Shown in pieces: positions 34,912 to 42,107 of a stretch of 42,382 bases of DNA (positions within the stretch are counted from its first letter, which is position 1; every line of letters starts with the position of its first letter). A program made the translations under genes and the position numbers. The notes beneath the pieces are model-generated. The model was not told the origin of the DNA, made no database searches, and saw nothing but the letters and a program-made list of their open reading frames with translations. The DNA is from a bacterium (lineage in GTDB: Bacteria; Cyanobacteriota; Vampirovibrionia; Gastranaerophilales; Gastranaerophilaceae), in assembly GCA_017482685.1 (NCBI GenBank), contig JAFUMP010000016.1, forward strand, positions 1-42,382, read 5' to 3'.

Positions 34912-36068
34912 AGCAAAATCTGTGTACCTACAACAATCCTATGCGAATCATCCTTAAGTTCATTTTGACAATACACATAATTCAACATAAGCTTCAAAGC
35001 TTGACCTTTTAAATAATAATTAAAACCAGTTGTGTATTCTCTCCTTATATCACTAGAGTAGCTTAAATTAGGCTTAAATTGATCATAGCGAGTGAGGATA
35101 TGTAGCTTAGGAGTTAATTTATAACCCAACGTACCATTAAAGCCTTCTGCTTTATTAGTCGATAATGCTTTAGCACCATTATATCCATCCGCCTTTGCCC
35201 ATTCAAAATTTGCAAACAAATTTTTATATTCATAATCTGCATGGGCACTTGATATAAAGTAGTCAATATTATTATGTCCTGCAGTAATTCCGCCACCTAG
35301 CTTCAATTTCCCATATTTACCATCTGTTTTTGCTAATGGCTTTAAAGAAACCAAGCCTGCAAACTCAGCTCCTGGGAAAAACTTTCTAAAATAAGTATCC
35401 GAACTATAACCACCTAAATCATAGTCAACAAAATCATAAGAGCCTTTAACCTTTACACCAACTTGTCTTGTGTTTCCAAAATTTCTTGCAATTTGAGAAC
35501 GAGAAACAAATGGTATTAAAGAAGTTGACATCCCACCTTCATATCCAGTTGCAGTTCTTATATTACCAAAATAAATCGTATGATGAGGAATTGCTCGAGT
35601 ACCTACATAAAAATTACTAGGCATAAATTGCAAAAAACTATATTGATGTTGTGGATGAAGCCTCAAACGAGCTTCATAAAAAGTCTTATCATCTCTAAAA
35701 TCACCTTTTATACCAACATTCAAATCATTAAAACCATAAGTTGTATCAGTATCATCAGTATAAAAATCAACATCTAAATTCGAACGTAAAATCCCGTATA
35801 ATTGCACAGATTCAATTGGAGATGAGTCAAAATGTTTAGTCAAAATTTCATGCAATAAATAATGTGATTTTTTAGTATCTACAATTTCCCTAGATTTTAT
35901 ACGTTGTATCTTCTCTATTAATGTAATTTCAGAAGCATCAGGCTCTATTTTTCTTTCAAATTTTTCTGGACCATCATCTATTTCGAGAATAACTTCATCA
36001 ATAGCGAAAGCTTGTTGCGAAGTTGAAACAAAAAACATCAAAAATAATAATGCCAAGATTTTTCTCAT
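34908..36068 (-). CDS. Outer-membrane beta-barrel (porin-like) protein
   Basis: 386 residues. Signal peptide 1-22 ending AFA. After a helical, charged region (25-85) the chain consists of alternating amphipathic strands with aromatic girdles (VQLYGILRSNLDVDFYTDD, FYEARLRLHPQHQY, LHILTRYDQFKPN, GFNYYLKGQALKLMLNYVY), ending in a strand that finishes at Leu. This resembles phosphate-selective porin-type barrels. It supports a diderm envelope. No ribosome site; a -10 box lies 6 bases before the ATG. Confidence 0.8.
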   Translation of the reverse strand: MRKILALLFLMFFVSTSQQAFAIDEVILEIDDGPEKFERKIEPDASEITLIEKIQRIKSREIVDTKKSHYLLHEILTKHFDSSPIESVQLYGILRSNLDVDFYTDDTDTTYGFNDLNVGIKGDFRDDKTFYEARLRLHPQHQYSFLQFMPSNFYVGTRAIPHHTIYFGNIRTATGYEGGMSTSLIPFVSRSQIARNFGNTRQVGVKVKGSYDFVDYDLGGYSSDTYFRKFFPGAEFAGLVSLKPLAKTDGKYGKLKLGGGITAGHNNIDYFISSAHADYEYKNLFANFEWAKADGYNGAKALSTNKAEGFNGTLGYKLTPKLHILTRYDQFKPNLSYSSDIRREYTTGFNYYLKGQALKLMLNYVYCQNELKDDSHRIVVGTQILL

Positions 36069-36074
36069 TTTAAA

Positions 36075-36080
36075 ATTATA
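36075..36080 (-). promoter_or_regulatory. -10 box of the porin-like gene, leaderless
   Basis: TATAAT on the minus strand, 6 bases before the ATG and with no Shine-Dalgarno. The -35 region is weak. Confidence 0.5.
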
Positions 36081-36262
36081 TCACATTTCATCTAAATTAA
36101 AGATATGATTTTTTTATTCAAGACTACTTTAAATAGATGATTTTTGCTTTTTGTGTAAAAAAAAAAGATAAACCTACTATATAATGTTATTAGTACGAAT
36201 ATTGACTTTTTGTACAATCCCATTAATAAGATAAATAAGAAGAAATATAGGAGGCTACACCT

Positions 36263-38272
36263 ATGGGTATGGCAGCATCTCAAGCAAGATATTTAGCGCT
36301 TGTTGCAAGAAAATCAAATTGTGAATACGAAGGTCAACAAATTAACCAAGCAAGAACAGCTTTATCTAATCAGAGTGCAAATTTGTTTAACCAAATGCTT
36401 GGCCTAAGTGTGCCAGTTCCTCCAAGCACACAAGATTTTACAAAAATACAATATTCATATAAAGATGGTATAAACGCTTCTACTATTGATAGTTGGCAAC
36501 AATTAGCAACTCCAGAAGAAGATTACAACTATGTTGTAACTCACCATTATTACACTGATGTTTATACAGGCTCACAGAAAAAATTATCAGATCCTCAAGT
36601 ACAATTTTCTAAAGGTCTAACAGCGACTCCTGCAGAAATGGATTTGGTAATTAATACGCTTACATCTACTCGAGTTGAGTACGATAAAGTTATCGAAGAA
36701 TATAACAAAATAATGAAAAATCATGAAGCTGCAGTCAAAGCTAATGACGAAGCGGTTGAAGCATACAATGTTGCATTACAACTTCAACAAGAAGCAGAAG
36801 CAGCAGTTACAGCATCGCTTAATGAATATACAACTGCAAAAAACGCTTCTGAAGCATATAAAACTAATACCTATGATCCATTAGAAACAGCTAAAAATAA
36901 CGCAGAAAATGCGTATAACAATGCAATAGAAGAGTCAAAAAACCTATCTTCATACCAAAATGAAACTAGCCCTTGGAGTTATGACGTGGCTAATCCAAGA
37001 ACTAAAAATAACGATGGGTCATATTCCTTAGGTAATGATAAATTCGTTCCAGTAAATCAATTAGAAGATACTGACTTAACAGGAAAAAATATCACTTTAG
37101 CTGATATAAATAATTCTATTCAAGCACTCAAAGATATTGGTGCATTGCCTGCAAACTTTGACACGAGTAATGCATTTATAACTATAAACGATTCAACACC
37201 AGCGCTGGCCTTTAAAGAAGATTTAGACAAGGTTTTAATTGCAACAATAGATGACACTTTAGTTCCAAGATATGATATAAATCCTGCACTGGACACATCT
37301 GTTACAAAAAAAGTTGAACAAACTCAAACTAATATAGGAGAACTTGAAAATACTTATACTCAAGCTTTAAACAGTTTTTCTATTGCAGAAGCTGAATATA
37401 ACGGACTTCTAACAGTTGAAAACGAAAAATTAGTTGCTTATAACACAGCACAATCAGCATTAGATATGGCAAATATGGCCTTAGCAACTGCAAATACAAA
37501 CAAAGAAACTGCTGCGGCTAATTTAGCAACAGCAGAAGCAGAAAAGACAAGTGCTGAAACTGACTATGGACCAACCATTAAAGCTTACGAAGAAGCTTTA
37601 GAAAAATTCGAATCAATATCATCTCCTGAATACATTGGTAACTGTGAATTAGAAATATTAGAAACACTTACAACAGATCAACTTGCAGAAATCAGACAAA
37701 TAGTAACTGATATGAAAAATCAAGAAGTTGATGCAAGTATAAATAATTGTTTTGATGCTGATGGAAATTATATTGGAGGAATTTATTCATTCAAAATGAA
37801 TGGAATTAATTACTTCACTACTTATTCTGATTTACACAATTCTTACGTAAGCGGAACTGGCAATAACCATATTGACGGTCAAATCAAAATGAACTACTAT
37901 AATGCAACCTATGTTTCTACAAAAATAGAAGAAACTGAAAAAGCTCTTCTAGAAACAGATGAGTATGGAAGATTTTCAAGTATAAGATTTGAAAACGATT
38001 CTGTAAAATACACTTTAAGCATGGAAACAATTACAGATGATGCGGCTTATCAGGATGCAATGAATCAGTATTATTATGAAAACGCTAAATATGATAAGAC
38101 AATACAAGATATAAACGCAAAAACATCTATTATTCAACAACAAGATCAGCAACTCGAATTAAGATTAAAACAACTAGATACAGAACAGAAAGCTCTATCA
38201 ACTGAAATGGATGCTGTTAAGAAAGTTGTCGACGATAACATTGACAAGTCATTCAAGACATTCGGCGGCTAG
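36263..38272 (+). CDS. Large protein with axial-filament-like architecture, unknown function
   Basis: 669 residues, strong AGGAGG site. The N-terminal helix MGMAASQARYLALVARKSNCEYEGQ-type and QARTALSNQSANLFNQ, and the C-terminal coiled coil QQLELRLKQLDTEQKALSTEMDAVKK to DKSFKTF, bracket a variable middle. The middle has long Ala/Glu/Asn coiled coils (about 130-230 and 350-450) and a globular segment (460-600). Helical ends around a variable core are typical of flagellin, hook and type III axial proteins. I have seen similar 'GMAASQAR' starts in metagenomic gut proteins, but no named family. No signal peptide, so a Sec-independent route is possible. Unknown function. Confidence 0.75.
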   Translation: MGMAASQARYLALVARKSNCEYEGQQINQARTALSNQSANLFNQMLGLSVPVPPSTQDFTKIQYSYKDGINASTIDSWQQLATPEEDYNYVVTHHYYTDVYTGSQKKLSDPQVQFSKGLTATPAEMDLVINTLTSTRVEYDKVIEEYNKIMKNHEAAVKANDEAVEAYNVALQLQQEAEAAVTASLNEYTTAKNASEAYKTNTYDPLETAKNNAENAYNNAIEESKNLSSYQNETSPWSYDVANPRTKNNDGSYSLGNDKFVPVNQLEDTDLTGKNITLADINNSIQALKDIGALPANFDTSNAFITINDSTPALAFKEDLDKVLIATIDDTLVPRYDINPALDTSVTKKVEQTQTNIGELENTYTQALNSFSIAEAEYNGLLTVENEKLVAYNTAQSALDMANMALATANTNKETAAANLATAEAEKTSAETDYGPTIKAYEEALEKFESISSPEYIGNCELEILETLTTDQLAEIRQIVTDMKNQEVDASINNCFDADGNYIGGIYSFKMNGINYFTTYSDLHNSYVSGTGNNHIDGQIKMNYYNATYVSTKIEETEKALLETDEYGRFSSIRFENDSVKYTLSMETITDDAAYQDAMNQYYYENAKYDKTIQDINAKTSIIQQQDQQLELRLKQLDTEQKALSTEMDAVKKVVDDNIDKSFKTFGG

Positions 38273-38393
38273 TAATTAAATGGAAAATTAAAAATGAAAA
38301 ATGGAAAATAGTTATAAAATTAAATAATTTTCAACTTTTTATTTTAAATTATATAAAACAATTAAAAAAAGTACAGAATAAGAAAGTAAAAAT

Positions 38394-39239
38394 ATGGCAT
38401 ACAAAAATGATGGATACCTAGTAATAGCAAATAGATACGGCTCAGCATCTGGCGACGCCAAATCAATGTTGTACGAAACCTATGATAGATTGAGAGATCT
38501 TACTGTTGCAGGTTCAGGCTCATCAGGTACAGGTTTTGAAGCTGCAGGAGGTTTCTTATACCAATTAGCAAGCTTATTTGCACCTTCTGCCTTTATGACA
38601 ACACTAGGTGGTACTACAGCAATGAATATTCCTGGTACCTCTTATTGGACAAAATATTCAGGGGGTGCTGGTGGTCTAACTGGAACATATTCATCTTTTG
38701 GGGTAAATAGCTTAGGAAATTATTCTGGATTCCCAAGCGGATATGCAGCAAGTTTAAGTGGCTATACAACAGGTGGAGCATCTTCTATTGGTAATCTTTT
38801 GTATGGATACGGCTCATCTGCAGGAGCTCCAACAGGTTTCGCTTCTGGAATAGGAAGTATTGCAGACATAGCGAGCACAGCTGCTTATGGTGTAGGAACA
38901 GCAAATGGATACGGAATAGGTGCTTCAAACATCTTAATGCCTTTAGCTGGTATTGTTTCTGGTTGGGGCGGTATAATGACAGCAGCAGCTCCGTATTTAG
39001 GCTCTTTTGGCCTTCCTGCAATTGTTATGGGTAATTTAATGCAAGGAACTTCATCTGCAGCATTATCAGCTTATCAATCAGTATCACAAAATGTTTTATC
39101 TAATGCTGATACAATACTTTCACAAAAAGTTGCAAATATAGAAACTGTATGCAAAATGCTTGATACACAAAGTGATGTTGTTAGAAAAATGCTTAAAGAT
39201 GATATGGAAAGCAAGTCAAAAGACATTGACAACTTATAA
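38394..39239 (+). CDS. Gly/Ser/Ala-rich protein of unknown function
   Basis: 281 residues. A short polar start (MAYKNDGYLVIANRYGSASGDAK) is followed by a helix and a long Gly/Ser/Ala/Tyr-rich region (about 40-215) with many GY, GG and SG steps and some hydrophobic patches. The C-terminal 60 residues form a helix (LSQKVANIETVCKMLDTQSD, RKMLKDDMESKSKDIDNL). It lies between the 669-residue protein and the small helical proteins. The low-complexity body looks like a structural or surface protein. The ribosome site is weak. Confidence 0.7.
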   Translation: MAYKNDGYLVIANRYGSASGDAKSMLYETYDRLRDLTVAGSGSSGTGFEAAGGFLYQLASLFAPSAFMTTLGGTTAMNIPGTSYWTKYSGGAGGLTGTYSSFGVNSLGNYSGFPSGYAASLSGYTTGGASSIGNLLYGYGSSAGAPTGFASGIGSIADIASTAAYGVGTANGYGIGASNILMPLAGIVSGWGGIMTAAAPYLGSFGLPAIVMGNLMQGTSSAALSAYQSVSQNVLSNADTILSQKVANIETVCKMLDTQSDVVRKMLKDDMESKSKDIDNL

Positions 39240-39278
39240 TTTTTAATAAACTAACTTAAAAAATACTATGTTTGCAAA

Positions 39279-39302
39279 ATGCTGAAACAAGTTCAGCACG
39301 AC
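39279..39302. repeat. Second copy of the ATGCTGAA..TTCAGCAT palindrome
   Basis: Matches 29527-29550 at 23 of 24 bases (one T-to-C change in the distal arm). It is a half-element, since no left end is present nearby. It lies just after the 281-residue gene. Confidence 0.8.
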
Positions 39303-39319
39303 AAAATAAAGGAATACTC

Positions 39320-39547
39320 ATGCGTGGACGGACTTTTTTTAGAATAATGATAGAAAACCTGTTTATAAACAACGCTTTTTGCAAAGCTTTGTCAGCTTTG
39401 GTAAATTTTTGTAACGAACAGAGCTATTATGGGCAAAAAAAATTAAAGTTTTTGAAAAAAATGCCGTTAAATAAAATAGAGCAAAAAAATACTCTTGATA
39501 AACGCTTTATTTTTAATACAACCTACAACTCCGGAGCTAATAAATAA
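39320..39547 (+). CDS. Small basic protein, doubtful
   Basis: 75 residues from ATG 39320, with AAAGGA 6 bases upstream. Basic and Asn/Phe-rich (MRGRTFFRIMIENLF, KKLKFLKKMPLNK), with no recognised domain. Upstream in-frame sequence runs through the palindromic repeat, so a longer form is unlikely. It may be real because of the ribosome site, or a relic. Confidence 0.4.
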   Translation: MRGRTFFRIMIENLFINNAFCKALSALVNFCNEQSYYGQKKLKFLKKMPLNKIEQKNTLDKRFIFNTTYNSGANK

Positions 39548-39603
39548 TAATAATGTTAACTTTTGTAACAAAACATAACAAAAATGAGCAATTAATAAGC
39601 TTT

Positions 39604-39623
39604 ACATGTTTTATAATACATGT
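39604..39623 (+). promoter_or_regulatory. ACATGT inverted repeat around a -10 box
   Basis: ACATGT (39604-39609), TTTATAAT, ACATGT (39618-39623). The TATAAT at 39612-39617 lies between the two arms. A repressor on this site would block the promoter of the small-protein genes that begin at 39650. The arms are self-complementary, so the site reads the same on both strands. Confidence 0.5.
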
Positions 39624-39649
39624 AGGGTCAGATTGTATAGGAGTAGCCT

Positions 39650-39919
39650 ATGCGTGAAGAACTACAAGATAATGTAAAACGGTTAGTGAATTTTATGAAT
39701 TTTGCTCGTTCGTTTTTCAAACGTAAAAATCCATTTAAGGCACTAATTGTAAGTTTACTAACAAGCTTAAAGGAAATGCTTACCATACGACAAAAACTCA
39801 AAATGGCAAAGTATCGTGTAAACTACCACAAGCATCAGCTCTATAAAATGGAAAGTTTGATAGCAGAAAGTAACGAACACACATTCCTGAAAGGCAAAAA
39901 CTTGAACGAAACAAGATAA
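39650..39919 (+). CDS. Small helical basic protein of unknown function
   Basis: 89 residues with ATAGGAG 7 bases before the ATG. It is helical and basic (FARSFFKRKNPFKALIVSLLTSLKEML, IRQKLKMAKYRVNYHKHQLYKMESLI) with heptad-like spacing in its second half. Lies 19 bases before the 109-residue gene, so probably co-transcribed with it. No family recognised. Confidence 0.65.
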   Translation: MREELQDNVKRLVNFMNFARSFFKRKNPFKALIVSLLTSLKEMLTIRQKLKMAKYRVNYHKHQLYKMESLIAESNEHTFLKGKNLNETR

Positions 39920-39938
39920 AACCAGAAGGACAAGTGAT

Positions 39939-40268
39939 ATGGGATTAATTACATCTACATTCAGAATGATGTATCTTACAGCATACAAGCTAACATTAGA
40001 ATCAAAAGTTCAATGGATTGCATCTGCGAAGATGGAATTAGTAGCATCATCAGATGAAATACTTGCTTTAGGTAATGACTTAGATCCAGATAACCCAGCT
40101 GTTAAACAATTAGAAGCTCGAAGAGATAAATTGACTATATTAGAAAAACGATTAGACTTGCAAATGCAAGAATACCAAAATCGTTTAAAAATGGTTGATG
40201 CAGAGCTTCAGTCTTGTCAGGGAGCTATTGACGGAGCTATTCAGCGTTCGTTCTCATATCAGCTATAA
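39939..40268 (+). CDS. Small coiled-coil protein sharing the C-terminal signature of the 669-residue protein
   Basis: 109 residues, AAGGA before the ATG. The N-terminus MGLITSTFRMMYLTAYKLTLE resembles the MGMAASQARYLALVARK start of the large protein in position and amphipathicity. The C-terminal 36 residues align without gaps with its end: both have an LxL heptad block, K, an E(M/L) pair and finally a D-x-x-I-x-(K/R)-S-F tail. The two may assemble together. The middle has VASSDEILALGNDLDPDNPAVKQLEARRDKLTILEKR-type helix. Unknown function. Confidence 0.7.
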   Translation: MGLITSTFRMMYLTAYKLTLESKVQWIASAKMELVASSDEILALGNDLDPDNPAVKQLEARRDKLTILEKRLDLQMQEYQNRLKMVDAELQSCQGAIDGAIQRSFSYQL

Positions 40269-40275
40269 TACTGAG

Positions 40276-40304
40276 TTGACTTAAATGTATTAGAGTTATA
40301 TTAT
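40276..40304 (+). promoter_or_regulatory. Promoter of the 94-residue protein gene
   Basis: TTGACT (40276-40281), 17-base spacer, TATTAT (40299-40304). The leader is about 42 bases and carries AAGGAG. Confidence 0.65.
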
Positions 40305-40353
40305 AATATATGTTAATTAAAATGTGTAGTGTAGAAAAAGGAGAATAAGTAAA

Positions 40354-40638
40354 ATGGCTATACAAAGCGTATCTTTTATGGGTAGAGAAGGTTGTATTAC
40401 ACCAGCTAAAAAAACAGTTGAAAAAGCAGCTGAAAAAACAGCGCAAGAGGCTGAAAAGTTTTTTAATGGAAGAGCTCCAATTGAAAATGTAAAAAAAGTA
40501 GAAAAAATTGCTGAAACTGTAGATCCGGGAGCTTTGAATTCATATTTGGAATCTCATGCTAATATTGAAACCTTAACTGCAAACCCTTCTGCAGATAAAA
40601 TTGCAGAAGCTTATAGAGCTGCTCATGGTATCAAGTAA
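40354..40638 (+). CDS. Small helical protein of unknown function with FMG motif
   Basis: 94 residues, AAGGAG in the leader, own promoter and terminator. The N-terminus MAIQSVSFMGREG fits the F-x-G variant of the N-terminal motif common in this window. The rest is Ala/Glu/Lys helix (TVEKAAEKTAQEAEKFF, VKKVEKIAETV) and a second helical unit (ADKIAEAYRAAHGIK). Single-gene unit. Unknown function. Confidence 0.7.
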   Translation: MAIQSVSFMGREGCITPAKKTVEKAAEKTAQEAEKFFNGRAPIENVKKVEKIAETVDPGALNSYLESHANIETLTANPSADKIAEAYRAAHGIK

Positions 40639-40653
40639 TAGAAATAAAAATAA

Positions 40654-40682
40654 AAAAAACGACCCTTATTGGGTCGTTTTTT
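40654..40682. terminator. Bidirectional terminator
   Basis: AAAACGACCC, loop TTATT, GGGTCGTTTT with long A and T runs on the two sides. Serves the 94-residue gene and the convergent cyclo-ligase gene ending at 40684. Confidence 0.88.
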
Positions 40683-40683
40683 T

Positions 40684-41208
40684 TTATACAGTTATAATTT
40701 TATCTATCTTAATATCATGTTTTTCGGGGGAAATTGACTTAATAATAAATTCCTTTGGAATACAGACAATTTTTACAACGTTTGCCCCTTCAAGAAACCT
40801 GTCATAAAAACCGCCACCATATCCTAGTCTATAATTATTTTTATCAACTGCTAAAGCTGGTAATATTACTAAATCTATTAACCCTTTATCTACAGAAGAT
40901 GTAATTGGCTCTTTTGTCCTAAAACAAGATTCACATAATTCATCACCATCTTGATATGGACAACAAAGCAAGTTTTGACCATCTATTTTTGGAAGATAAA
41001 AATTTTTAGTAGAATCTTCTAAAAGTTTTAATAAATTAACTTCACTCTTCAGGGGATAAAAAATCATTATATTTTTTGCTTGCTTATATTCACTTGTACT
41101 TTTAAGCTTTTTTATAAGTTCAACACTTAAAGATTCAATATCAAGCTTTTTTCGTTCTTCTTTAGCCCATTTACGAAGCTCTGTTTTTGATGTTATTTTT
41201 TCTTCCAT
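40684..41208 (-). CDS. 5-formyltetrahydrofolate cyclo-ligase
   Basis: 174 residues from ATG 41208. It converts 5-formyl-THF to 5,10-methenyl-THF with ATP. The family elements are present: KTELRKWAKEERKKL (N-terminal basic helix), FYPLKSEVNLLKLL, LPKIDGQNLLCCPY, DLVILPALAVDKNNYRLGYGGGFYDRFL (the substrate/ATP signature) and a CIPKEF-type end. The ATG at 41250 would add 14 residues and run through the promoter. A -10 box lies 7 bases before the chosen ATG, with no ribosome site. Confidence 0.9.
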   Translation of the reverse strand: MEEKITSKTELRKWAKEERKKLDIESLSVELIKKLKSTSEYKQAKNIMIFYPLKSEVNLLKLLEDSTKNFYLPKIDGQNLLCCPYQDGDELCESCFRTKEPITSSVDKGLIDLVILPALAVDKNNYRLGYGGGFYDRFLEGANVVKIVCIPKEFIIKSISPEKHDIKIDKIITV

Positions 41209-41215
41209 ATAATCT

Positions 41216-41243
41216 ATTATAGCATTTTTAAAAAGATTTGCAG
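41216..41243 (-). promoter_or_regulatory. Promoter of the cyclo-ligase gene, leaderless
   Basis: On the minus strand CTGCAA (41238-41243), 16-base spacer, TGCTATAAT (extended -10, box 41216-41221), then 7 bases to the ATG. Confidence 0.6.
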
Positions 41244-41266
41244 AAAACATTAATAATTGTTTTTTA

Positions 41267-41306
41267 TTTTAAAATAAATCCTCAGAATGTATGATTTATT
41301 TTAAAA
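41267..41306. repeat. Perfect 14-base AT-rich inverted repeat
   Basis: TTTTAAAATAAATC (41267-41280) and its exact complement at 41293-41306 with a 12-base loop, between the divergent cyclo-ligase and 203-residue protein genes. It could be an operator or a hairpin in a transcript. Confidence 0.55.
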
Positions 41307-41369
41307 AACATACTGCTAATATATATCTATACTCCTTAAAAAACGACGATACACATATCCCTAATCAAC

Positions 41370-41403
41370 AGCTATGCACGAGATTCGTTCATAGCTTTTT
41401 CTT
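41370..41403 (+). terminator. Hairpin terminator without an assigned gene (attenuator or small RNA end)
   Basis: AGCTATG-c-ACGA, loop GAT, TCGT-t-CATAGCT (41370-41396; 11 pairs with one mismatch) followed by TTTTTCTTTT. No supported CDS ends just upstream, and the next gene starts at 41496. It may end a small RNA begun after 41300, or be a leader attenuator of the downstream gene. Confidence 0.6.
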
Positions 41404-41495
41404 TTATAATTATTTACAAAATTTTTGTAAAATTTTCGTTACATTTAGTCAATTTTTTATAGGGTTTGGGTTTATACTAACTAGGTAGAAGTGTA

Positions 41496-42107
41496 ATGTA
41501 TATACAGCCGAATTATAATAACGTGAATATGTATGGCTCAAAGAATAAGCCTGATTTTTGGAAGCGCTTTAAACAAAAGATTTTTGATGCGCTACCTGAT
41601 GCTACCTTTAACGACACGAAAGGCAAAGCTGATAAATTAAATAGATTCAGTGATAGAATTTCAAGACCAGCTGAAAACCGTTTAATAATGGGAGCAACAG
41701 CTTTATTATCACAACCTACAATTGATTACTATAACAAAAAGGTTGATGAAGATACTCGTACTATCGCTCGTAACAGAACATTAGCGAAAATCATTGTTGG
41801 AACTTTAGTTGGCATAGCTGTTAGAGGCTCGAGCTATAAATTAGTTGAAAAAATGACTAATATTAAAGGTAATAAAGCTTATAGTAAAGCTTTATTACCA
41901 CCTAAGTATTTAAAGCAATTATTAGACGATAAAGTTTTATTGGACAATTATAGAAGTGCTATTTCTACCTCACTAGCTATATTAGCAATGTGTTATACAA
42001 ACTTTGCAATTGATGCCCCATTAACTGTATTTTTAACAAATTATCTTAATGAAGAAACAAAAGAAAAACAAAATAAAATTGATAAAGAAAGGGGGATTCT
42101 AGCATGA
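41496..42107 (+). CDS. Membrane protein of unknown function
   Basis: 203 residues. The polar, Asn-rich start (MYIQPNYNNVNMYGSKNKPDF) precedes a charged helical region; hydrophobic segments lie at about 96-112 and 155-175. The C-terminal pattern (a membrane segment, VFLTNYLNEETKEKQNK) recalls the end of the 538-residue protein (NIYITNKLDKQRKEK), suggesting a related lineage-specific family. AGGTAG is the likely ribosome site. Its TGA overlaps the next gene's ATG (ATGA), so they are coupled. Confidence 0.7.
   Translation: MYIQPNYNNVNMYGSKNKPDFWKRFKQKIFDALPDATFNDTKGKADKLNRFSDRISRPAENRLIMGATALLSQPTIDYYNKKVDEDTRTIARNRTLAKIIVGTLVGIAVRGSSYKLVEKMTNIKGNKAYSKALLPPKYLKQLLDDKVLLDNYRSAISTSLAILAMCYTNFAIDAPLTVFLTNYLNEETKEKQNKIDKERGILA

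Noticed and set aside
36263-38272. Calling the 669-residue protein flagellin or a hook protein
   Set aside because: Only the general layout fits; no flagellin signature residues and no flagellar gene in the window.
41291-41488. 65-codon plus-strand ORF before the 203-residue gene
   Set aside because: No ribosome site, odd composition, and it runs through a strong hairpin terminator at 41370-41403.
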